Shown one piece after another: positions 1 to 6,665 of a stretch of 64,000 nt of DNA. The notes under the pieces were generated by a model, which was given only the letters and a program-made list of their open reading frames with translations, did no database searches and was not told where the DNA came from. How positions within the stretch are numbered: position 1 is the first letter of the stretch; the number at the start of each line of letters is the position of its first letter. The position numbers and the translations under genes are program-made. Origin of the DNA: Puffinus mauretanicus (lineage: Eukaryota > Chordata > Aves > Procellariiformes > Procellariidae); assembly GCA_023333565.1 (NCBI GenBank), contig JAJKFH010003937.1, positions 1,192,001 to 1,256,000 of the forward strand. Direction: 5' to 3'.

Positions 1-3000
1 GCGTGTTGGAGCCAGAGATGGGTTCAGTGCAAAACCTTCAACCTGAATAGCCCCATAACCGCTCTTGTTTTTTGGACTCAACTCTCCTTGAAAATTAGGA
101 AAACAAAATAAAGAAGTCTGCTTGGGGTGCTGTTACATGTGTGGCTTTCAAAATCAATGCACTTCCCTTGGAGCACGCAGATGTTGTGCTTTGTGCATCC
201 AGATGGATGACTATTTCAAAGTGAGATTTTATAAACAAGGCTCCTTTTTTTTGTTTATTTGGAAAACAACTGTAATTTCTAAATGTTGTATATTTATTTG
301 TTATGGGCTTGTTTACTTTGATCCACATCTGACAGAAACAGTTGCAGTCACTGAACTGAACAGAAATTAAGAAAATGCATTCATATGTCTCCTGGCGTAA
401 AAGAGCAATCTGTGATTTATGATCTCTCTCAGTTGCTGAACTTGATTGTAAGAAGGGTAGCAATACTCCATCCGTCATCAGCACAGATATCGCACTGCTG
501 CCTTCCACCCCATAACCACATAGTGGTACCTCAGTCTTCACTGAGCTCAGTCTCGGCCACTGGGGTTTATTCAGCCCAAGGTATCCATCAGGTACAGCTC
601 AGCCAGAGGGGTAAGAACGAGATACAGCTCAACAGACGCGTGAGATGTGTTGGCACTTGTTGATGGGGAGTAGCAGCCCCTGGGTGTCTCACTATGGATT
701 GCTTAGAAAATCACCCAGGGAATAGGAGTGGCATGGAGAAAGGGAACCAGGAATGACTTGTTCATGGTCTCTTTAAGCACAAAAGCTAAGGAGCATCAGA
801 TGAAACCAAGAGGCAGGTTTAAACCAAGCAAAAGGGGATACTCTTTCACCCAGTGCATAGTTCATCCTTGCCACCGTGTTGATGCTCACATTGCGACCAG
901 GTTCCATAAGTGTTTGGACAAATTCATGGAAGAAAAACCCATTTGGTCATTTAAATATATAATCTCTATGTCTGACTCAGGAAGTCTCTAAGTCACTGAC
1001 CATTCCCTAGATTAGTGATTACTCCAAAACATTTCACTATAAGTTGTCCTGCTCTTCCCTGAGCATCTGCTGCGAGTCTCTACTAGGGAAGGGATAATAA
1101 TATCAATAAACTTTGCCCTGTTGAGGTGCATCTGCTCTTTTGTTCACATTCAATGAGGAAGGCCAGAAATGTTCAACATCACACAGAACCAGGTCCTGTC
1201 ATCCCCAAAACCTTCATATGGACCAAGCTCAGCAAGATGTACAAGTCCCAGCGGTGTTCATGGCATAATTTTTGGCAAGCACTTGTAGGCCTGCTCACAC
1301 ACCTTGAGGAATCATGACTGTAGATCCTTAACACACAGGTTATATGTATTTAAATCAATGATTTCACTGTAGTTAGGATGCCTTTTCGTCACATTTTCAT
1401 ACCTTATAAGAGTATTAACCGAAAAGCTAAACAATCCTCCTTGCCTATGTAAAGTCTATTTCTGTTGCCAGACTTTGATATTTTCCTGCCCGGCTCCTGA
1501 TTTTTTCATATTGACACCTAAAATGCCCCTAAAATACAACTTATCTGTGAAATTACAGTTATCGCAGCATCATTCTTCCATGGGCAGGGAGACTGAGCAA
1601 CTGGCGGTCTAAAATAACAACCCTTTGTAATTTGGTCCTGCTTTTTTGATGCACTTGTATTCACCTCCCCTAACCCCGTGCTAGCATGATAAGCATAATC
1701 ATTTTCTCCCTTGTACTATATTTTGGCCATATACTGGAATTTGATCCAACAGTCACCATTTGCTAAGGATAAGAAATGGCTTTAATGCCACACACCGACA
1801 CCTGAATCCTATCAATTCTTCCCTGTTTCATTTCTTCCAATAACCCAACCAATTGGCTTGAGCAAGCAATTCAGAAAAAAAATAAATGTAATAGAGGTCC
1901 CCCTTTTCAGAAAGGTACTTCTGTCCAATTGCTTTCATCTTGAGAATACAGCTATGAGGTCTGTTTCAAGGGATGTCCTTCAGCAGGCAGCATGAATTGC
2001 AAAATCAGTCACACAAATGGCCTACCATATATAAAAATAACCAATATATCAACAGGGCTGAAGCCAAGCAGCAGTTAAAATAACTACTAGATCAGTAACA
2101 CTAAACTTACAATGCAGCTCAACAGACAGATGCATCTGAAAAGGAAAAGCGCAGGCCATTTTTAGTTTGATTTATATTATTACTTCATTTTTTATTCAAG
2201 ATATGAAACATTCTGAAAAGCAAATGCTAAAAATTGAAAGGATTGCCATAACAAAATGAAATACAGTGTAAGTGTAAAATTGATAGGGGAATATTCCTGT
2301 CTCTAATGAGACAGGATGCTGTGGCTGAGAGAAAACTCGAGATAGTCTCTGTGGTGGAAGAGCCTTCTTAGATGGATGCTGCAATCCCTGCTCATGCTGC
2401 ACGTGGTTTTGCTGTCTTCATTGCTGCTGCTTTAGGAATAAGTCTTACCCTGCTACTGCAGGCATGAGTCAGCAGCTTCCTTTTAGGCTGAGCTGTATTT
2501 ATTCATACTAGTTCTCCTAAAGTTTTGGAAGTGTTTATTTGGAGAGTTCAAACAGGAGGATGGAGGGGTCTAACTCAGGGAGGTAACAAGGTAACATGCA
2601 CAATTAAAAGAAGGACATTGCAACATGCTGTGAACCTCAGCCTGTTCTGAAATCCCACTGCAAAACTTCCTATATCGGCATATTCTTTCCTGTTGGCAGG
2701 GAAGGTTGTTTTCTTCCAGCTCAAACACCTTTTTCAAGATTCATCCAAGTTCACGGTTAAGAGAATAAGGATAATCTGAGGATGCCAGTCCTGCTGCCTC
2801 TGAAAGCAAAGAAAGAATTGGATAGAATGAAGGACAGTAATATGAATCTCTGGTACGTACTATAGAAGATGAGACTAACGTTGTCCGTGCAGGACTAATG
2901 AGACTTAATGACAGCATAGTTACTAAAAGATACATTTGATCTGCCTTAGAAGGCAGACTGAAATCCCACTCTGCTTAAAGCCATTAGCAAAACTCATGCT

Positions 3001-3608
3001 GACTTCAGTGAGGCCAGGGTTTTACCTATAATCAGCAAATTAAATGATTCAAAAAATGCAAACATATTGTCCTAGCTAAAGGCAATTATTCTGTAAGTTG
3101 TTGCTACCTGAGTGGTAGCTCAGAGTGGGGCTAGATACCCCTTTATCTATGTATGTAAAAATACATGTCCAAGTGAATATAATTCAGGCTACAAAAACAT
3201 TTGAGAAAATTCAGACCTAATATGTCTTCAAAGCCCAAAGTGTTTGAGCTGTGCCCAAGGTTCAATGAATCGATAGATTTCTTTCCAATGACTTAAAGTG
3301 AATGTGGAAGAGTTCCTTTCTGAACTACTCATGATGCCTTGCGTAGCCCTGGGTTGATTCACTGCTTTGGAAGATCTGAAGATGAATTCCACTAGCCCTA
3401 ATACCAATTTGAGTATGTTTTCTGCTGTGCTGGCAGCTGCTCTCTTTCAGGAGAGCTGATAATCCATTTTATCAGATGGTTTTTCAAGGGGTGAAAACAG
3501 GTGCACCAGGCTTCACAGAGAGTGTCTGGAGTCCCCACAGACATCTGTAAGAGGAGAAATATGCTTTCAGGGTTTTGATAGCTTTAATTGTGTCAAATAT
3601 GTCAGTTC
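1..3608. other. Intergenic desert, no gene recognised
   Basis: This is AT-rich single-copy-looking DNA. Open frames on both strands are short, have no recognisable domain and are not flanked by convincing splice sites. No CR1, LTR, tRNA or snRNA signature was recognised. Unrecognised old repeats or conserved enhancers cannot be excluded by eye. Confidence 0.6.
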
Positions 3609-3673
3609 TGTTTACTTAGTAATTAGTAATGTTTACTCAGCAATCGGTAATGTTTAATTAGTTATATTAGTAA
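3609..3673. repeat. Three-unit imperfect tandem repeat, about 21 bp
   Basis: Three consecutive units each start TGTTTA and end in GTAA (3609-3629, 3630-3650, 3651-3673; the last is 23 bp). Each holds TAAT or near-TAAT cores, so the block presents a row of possible homeodomain sites. It lies about 125 bp from the end of the CR1 element. The repeat is visible directly; any regulatory role is inference. Confidence 0.7.
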
Positions 3674-3872
3674 GGAGGATATCTTTCTAGACTCTGGAAA
3701 CCAGGCTTTGAAGCTCCTGTGCTGCAGCGCTGAACATGCAGAGGTCTTCAGAGGTGGCTGGTGATTTATGAGAGAGACAGAATGGGTGTTTCACTAAAGA
3801 ATCATAGAATCATTGAATCATTAAGGTTGGCAAAGACCTCTAAGATCATCGAGCCCAACCGTCAACCCAACA

Positions 3873-4238
3873 CTAAACCATGTCCCTAAGCGCCACATCT
3901 ACGTGTCTTTTAAATACCTCCAGGGATGGGGACTCCACCACTTCCCTGGGCAGCCTGTTCCAAGGCCTGACCACTCTTTCAGTAAAGAAATTTTTCCTAA
4001 TGTCCAATCTAAACTTGAGGCCATTTCCTCTTGTCCTATCGCTTGTTACTTGGGAGAAGAGACCAACCCCCACCTCGCTACAACCTCCTTTCAGGGAGTT
4101 GTAGAGCGCGATGAGGTCTCCCCTCAGCCTCCTCTTCTCCAGGCTGAACACCCCCAGTTCCCTCAGCCGCTCCCCATCAGACTTGTGCTCCAGGCCCTTC
4201 ACCAGCTTCGCTGCCCTCCTCTGGACACGCTCCAGCAC
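3873..4238 (-). pseudogene. CR1 reverse-transcriptase C-terminal fragment
   Basis: A 121-codon open frame encodes the C-terminal end of the CR1 ORF2 product. It shows the family's usual landmarks in order: the LERVQRRA start of the segment, the [18 protein letters not shown] block, the [12 protein letters not shown] block, then WNRLPREVV near the end and a terminal RDMV. The N-terminal endonuclease and the polymerase core are missing, so it cannot be a working enzyme. The frame would continue into the piece at 6043-6236 but is broken by the retroviral insertion. It is not a host gene. Confidence 0.92.
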
Positions 4239-4290
4239 CTCAATATCCTTCTTGTACTGAGGGGCCCAAAACTGAACACACTATTTAGAG

Positions 4291-4296
4291 GTGTGG
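4291..4296. repeat. Target-site duplication, left copy (GTGTGG)
   Basis: GTGTGG sits directly before the TGTGGAGAG start of the left LTR and recurs at 6037-6042 after the CA end of the right LTR. When the insertion and one copy are removed, the flanks read as continuous CR1 sequence. A 6 bp duplication is the usual footprint of class II (betaretrovirus-like, ERVK) integrases. Confidence 0.9.
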
Positions 4297-4535
4297 TGTG
4301 GAGAGAAAAGATTAGAAGTGTTAAGTTAAGCTTTGTATTAGAAATGCTAAGTTTGTATGCATGTAGAATTGATCTTTGTGTTGTAGTGTAAATAACTTCT
4401 GTGTAATGTTGTATGATAAAAGAAGATAGTTAAGATGAATATTTGTTTGACTAAAAGGAGAATGACCATGCCCATATTGGGATTCGTCATTACTCTGGGT
4501 TCGCACTCCCACTCCGACCCTGAGTCACTCCGACA
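4297..4535 (+). repeat. Left LTR (type A, 239 bp)
   Basis: It starts TGTGGAGAGAAAAG and ends CTCCGACA, so it has the TG...CA termini of retroviral LTRs. Its partner at 5802-6036 is nearly identical. A TATA-like ATAAAAG lies at 4416-4422, and an AP-1 consensus TGAGTCA at 4521-4527 close to the 3' end; the other LTR has TGGGTCA there. It is short for a class II ERV LTR. No clear AATAAA was seen. Confidence 0.9.
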
Positions 4536-4537
4536 TC

Positions 4538-4555
4538 TGGTAGCAGAGGATGGTT
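4538..4555 (+). other. Primer-binding site, initiator tRNA-Met type
   Basis: TGGTAGCAGAGGATGGTT lies two bases after the LTR end and is the exact complement of the last 18 nt of vertebrate initiator tRNA-Met (acceptor stem, CCA end and T-stem), judged against the known tRNA sequence from memory. Initiator Met is the usual primer of Ty1/copia elements and plant TRIMs. Vertebrate retroviral elements mostly use Lys, Pro, Trp, Leu, Glu or similar tRNAs. The position and the 18 nt length make chance very unlikely. Confidence 0.88.
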
Positions 4556-4597
4556 GGAAACATGCTGGGCTCGTAGCCCAGGGGTCTGGTAGCAGAG
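4556..4597 (+). other. tRNA-Met(i)-like sense segment plus second partial primer site
   Basis: Positions 4556-4586 match the sense strand of initiator tRNA-Met from the end of the D arm through the anticodon arm into the variable loop. About 25 of 31 positions agree by eye and all mismatches are transitions. The anticodon stem CTGGG/CCCAG is intact, and the loop reads CTCGTAG in place of CCCATAA, so the CAT anticodon has become CGT. At 4587-4597 TGGTAGCAGAG repeats the first 11 nt of the primer site. The 13-mer TCTGGTAGCAGAG thus flanks the tRNA-like unit at 4536 and 4585. It is not a tRNA gene: there is no full cloverleaf and no intact A or B box. Confidence 0.75.
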
Positions 4598-4746
4598 ACT
4601 ACAATTCTTCGAGACTGCGGTAAGCGCAGCGAGAGAAGGGGAGTGGGAAACAAGCGACTGGGAGTTGTACTATTCTAGTGTCCAAATGGATAGAATGGAT
4701 AACGGTGCAGTCTGGCCAACTGCCTCCCAGAGGGTGAGCTGCTATC

Positions 4747-4866
4747 ATGGAACGTGAGGCAGCTTCGTTGCTCGCTGGTTTACTCTCTGAGAGAGGGATC
4801 GAGACAACGGTGAAACAGCTTATTAAGCTTTTTATAAACAAAAAAGGGGAAAATGTGGAGAAGTAG
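4747..4866 (+). pseudogene. 39-codon ORF at the gag position of the type-A element
   Basis: This is the first sizeable ATG frame after the Met primer site, about 190 bp downstream, where gag would start. The product begins MEREAASLLAGLL, is rich in charged residues and could form one or two short helices. I do not recognise it as a known Gag. Its last codons run through a polypurine tract and a TGTGGAGAAG sequence that looks like the first bases of an LTR. The reading frame therefore appears to be cut off by a deletion joining the gag start to the 3' end. It may be an internally deleted gag or only a chance frame. Confidence 0.4.
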
Positions 4867-4928
4867 ACATTTTAAAGACATTTTCTGAGTTGTTGCTTTT
4901 GTAAAAAAAAAAGAAAAAAAGGGGGAAA
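4840..4928 (+). other. Two polypurine tracts with a truncated LTR start between
   Basis: An A-run/GGGG/A-run tract at 4840-4853 is followed by TGTGGAG, the first 7 bp of the LTRs, and then by unrelated sequence. A second, longer tract at 4903-4928 is followed by a full TGTGGAGAGAAAAG. The second tract and its upstream GAGTTGTTGCTTTTGTAAA match the tract at 5778-5801, so the element carries three copies of its plus-strand primer region. Confidence 0.75.
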
Positions 4929-5275
4929 TGTGGAGAGAAAAGACCTGAACACCTGGCTTAGTTGTCCCTTCTGTAAGGAAACTGTAAACATCAAAATGAA
5001 AAAGCTCTCAGTTAGGAATGCTGCTTACGGTTACCCTGAGGTGTGGCCTAATGAGTACCAGCTGATTCAAGAGCCAAAACAGGTGAGCCAAAACAGGTGA
5101 AGGGAATTGTGAGCAGACATGTGATCGTTGCCGGAAGGAAGATTTGAGAGAGGCAACGGAGAGAGACAGAAGGGTGAGGCAATGGAGAGAGAGACTGTGG
5201 GACTGCCCTGTTATGATGGAGGCTCCAGTATTGCTGCGCATATATATGTGAGGGTCTGTGCTATCTTACACCACA
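4929..5275 (+). repeat. Internal LTR (type B, about 347 bp)
   Basis: It starts with the same 14 bp as the outer LTRs (TGTGGAGAGAAAAG) and then diverges completely, ending ACACCACA two bases before a Lys-type primer site. A TATA-like TATATATG lies at about 5241-5248, and a 15 bp direct duplication containing GAGCCAAAACAGGTG at about 5070-5100. GA-rich repeats fill 5140-5195. No second type-B LTR exists in the window, so this is an orphan 5' LTR captured inside the type-A element. The right boundary is inferred from the primer site. Confidence 0.8.
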
Positions 5276-5277
5276 AA

Positions 5278-5295
5278 TGGTGCCCAACGTGGGGC
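5278..5295 (+). other. Primer-binding site, tRNA-Lys1,2 type
   Basis: TGGTGCCCAACGTGGGGC matches the tRNA-Lys1,2 primer site used by spuma- and some betaretroviruses, with one C-to-T change at the fourth base. It lies two bases after the internal LTR's CA end. This places the type-B part in a class II, Lys-primed lineage, unlike the Met-primed outer element. Confidence 0.85.
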
Positions 5296-5433
5296 TGAAA
5301 GAGGAAAGCCTGAAGAAAGAAGGTCTTGAAGAAAGGAAATAGAAATATCCAGTGGTGTACCCCTGTTGAGCTGGATGGAGGACAATTCAGGTGAGCAGCC
5401 ACAGGGAAGTTATATGAACTTTATACATTAGTT

Positions 5434-5511
5434 ATGGGACAGTCAACATCTCAGTCACAGAAGCTTCAACTTGAAATGTTTCAACGTATTTTGAAGGTAA
5501 CAAGGTTTTGA
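5434..5511 (+). pseudogene. Gag N-terminal remnant, betaretrovirus-like
   Basis: An ATG about 140 bp after the Lys primer site opens a 25-codon frame starting MGQSTSQ. Gly2 with a following polar stretch is the N-myristoylation signal of matrix proteins, and MGQ with a Ser/Gln-rich start is typical of class II ERV Gag. The frame meets TGA after 25 codons where the sequence changes into U3-like repeats. Everything from the rest of matrix onward is missing, so no functional product is possible. Confidence 0.75.
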
Positions 5512-5548
5512 AGGAAAATGAACTCTGTAACGGAGAACAGGAAAGGTC

Positions 5549-5755
5549 TCTGTATTAGAAGTGTTAAGTTTGTATAAAAGAAAATAGGTTTAGTAAGTTA
5601 AGCTTTGTAAAATAGGTTTAGTAAAGGTCTCTGTATTAGAAGTGTTAAGAAAATAGGTTTAGTAAGTTAAGCTTTGTAAAATAGGTTTAGTAAGTTAAGA
5701 TTTGCATTAGAAATGTTAAGTTAAGCTTTGTATTAGAAATGCTAAGTTTGTATGC
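5549..5755 (+). repeat. Tandem block of U3-derived pieces
   Basis: Short phrases of the type-A LTR start (ATTAGAAGTGTTAAG, TTAAGCTTTGTATTAGAAATG) recur several times. They are interleaved with copies of AAAATAGGTTTAGTAAGTTAAGC. The final piece repeats LTR positions about 4320-4360 before joining the polypurine region. The block looks like repeated slippage or template switching at the 3' end of the genome, just upstream of the plus-strand primer. Confidence 0.75.
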
Positions 5756-5777
5756 TGAAGTTGTTGCTTTTGTAAAC

Positions 5778-5801
5778 AAAAAAAAAGAAAAAAGGGGGAA
5801 A
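5778..5801 (+). other. Polypurine tract of the right LTR
   Basis: An uninterrupted A/G run ending AAAGGGGGAAA directly abuts the TGTGGAGAG start of the right LTR. This is the canonical position and composition of the plus-strand primer for reverse transcription. Confidence 0.9.
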
Positions 5802-6036
5802 TGTGGAGAGAAAAGATTAGAAGTGTTAAGCTTTGTATTAGAAATGCTAAGTTTGTATGCATGTAGAATTGATCTTTGTGTTGTAGTGTAAATAACTTCT
5901 GTGTAATGTTATATGATAAAAGAAGATAGTTAAGATGAATATTTGTTTGACTAAAAGGAGAATGACTATGCCCATATTTGGATTCGTCATTACTCTGGGT
6001 TTGCACTCCCACTCCGACCCATGGGTCACTCCGACA
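5802..6036 (+). repeat. Right LTR (type A, 235 bp)
   Basis: Nearly identical to 4297-4535. It lacks a 5 bp TTAAG repeat near the start and has a few substitutions, including loss of the CpG in TTCGCACTCC and of the AP-1 core near the end. It ends CTCCGACA and is followed by the second GTGTGG target copy. Confidence 0.92.
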
Positions 6037-6042
6037 GTGTGG
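6037..6042. repeat. Target-site duplication, right copy (GTGTGG)
   Basis: This matches 4291-4296. The sequence then continues as CR1 (CCTCACCAGTGCCGAGTAC) exactly where the left flank stopped. Confidence 0.9.
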
Positions 6043-6236
6043 CCTCACCAGTGCCGAGTACAGGGGCATGATCACCTCCCTGCTCCTGCTGGCCACACTA
6101 TTTCTAATACAGGCCAGGATGCCGTTGGCCTTCTTGGCCACCTGGGCACACTGCCGGCTCATGTCCAGCTGGCTGTCGACCAGCACCCCCAGGTCCTTTT
6201 CCTCTGGGCAGCTTTCCAGCCACTCTTCCCCAAGCT
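6043..6236 (-). mobile_element. CR1 LINE, 5' part (right of the ERV insertion)
   Basis: On the minus strand this encodes the reverse-transcriptase segment just upstream of the 3799-4296 piece, with the [25 protein letters not shown] and [10 protein letters not shown] blocks. Similarity ends at about 6236 (CCACTCTTCCCCAAGC), where the copy is 5'-truncated as usual for CR1. Together the two pieces make one element of about 690 bp. Confidence 0.93.
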
Positions 6237-6394
6237 TGGCAAGGCATCCCTGGAGACCTGCTTTTACTTCTGGGATCTTTCAGAGACTACCTGTCTAACC
6301 TCTGGTCAGCCACTTAAAGCGATGTTTTCATAAAGCTCTTAAGTTTCCCAGGATTTTTAAAAGTGTTGCTTGCAACTTTTCTCCTTGCTTCACC

Positions 6395-6665
6395 TCCTGC
6401 CAGCGCCAGCCCTCCCACAGCTGCGCTTCGCACACGCATCTCTTCTCTCCGACATTTGCCATCACCACCCACCACCATGTGGGATGCGCTCTCTTCATCC
6501 TTCCACCGCCCCGGCCCGTCCCCGCCGCCCCTTCCCCGCCGTCCACGCAGCCCCGCGCCGCCGCCACGCGGGGGGGCCGTCGAGCCGCGGACCGGGCAGC
6601 GCTCCCCGCCCCGCGCACCCCCGGCACCGGCGGGCACTTTTAACCGCATCCCGGTTAAAACGTAA
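6395..6665. promoter_or_regulatory. Orphan CpG island
   Basis: A dense GC- and CpG-rich stretch (core about 6500-6635) stands out from the AT-rich surroundings. The C-runs at 6515-6537 make a minus-strand G-quadruplex motif of four G-runs with short loops. A 9 bp inverted repeat closes the island on the right. No coding exon with a credible protein was found on either strand. CpG islands normally mark promoters, so a lncRNA promoter, an enhancer island or a distal promoter is possible. The overlapping open frames are low-complexity Pro/Arg/Gly products of GC bias. Confidence 0.7.
6638..6660. repeat. 9 bp inverted repeat at the island edge
   Basis: TTTTAACCG and CGGTTAAAA are perfectly complementary around a 5-base centre. 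The half-sites carry AACCG/CGGTT, resembling paired Grainyhead/CP2 or MYB half-sites. The symmetry is seen directly; factor binding is a guess. Confidence 0.7.

Larger units (their letters stand above)
3799..4296 (-). mobile_element. CR1 LINE, 3' part (left of the ERV insertion)
   Basis: Read on the minus strand, this is the last part of a CR1 non-LTR retrotransposon. It covers the C-terminal reverse-transcriptase coding region, then a short 3' tail ending in the ATTCTATG-like octamers typical of CR1 (seen on the plus strand as AATCATAGAATCATTGAATC). The element resumes at 6043 beyond the ERV, so both pieces are one 5'-truncated copy. The 121-codon open frame inside it is good evidence that the copy is fairly young. 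Confidence 0.95.
4297..6036 (+). mobile_element. Composite non-autonomous class II endogenous retroviral element
   Basis: A 1740 bp insertion with LTRs at both ends (4297-4535 and 5802-6036) and a 6 bp target duplication. The interior order is: initiator tRNA-Met primer site, a tRNA-like segment, a short leader with a 39-codon ORF, two polypurine tracts, a different LTR (4929-5275), a tRNA-Lys1,2-type primer site, a leader, the first codons of gag, a block of repeated U3 pieces, and the final polypurine tract. There is no protease, polymerase or envelope sequence, so it must have been mobilised by another element's proteins. The outer LTRs differ by roughly six substitutions and two small indels by eye, which suggests a young insertion. 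It interrupts the CR1 element. The mosaic origin, by reverse-transcription template switching or recombination between related elements, is inference. Confidence 0.88.

Noticed and set aside
3903..4391. 162-codon plus-strand frame
   Set aside because: It is the antisense of the CR1 reverse-transcriptase region running into the LTR.
4556..4597. A tRNA gene
   Set aside because: Only the D-arm end, anticodon arm and variable loop are present; there is no T arm in sense orientation, no paired acceptor stem and no full promoter boxes.
5716..6186. 156-codon minus-strand frame as a gene
   Set aside because: It is a chance fusion of the CR1 frame with antisense LTR sequence across the insertion boundary.
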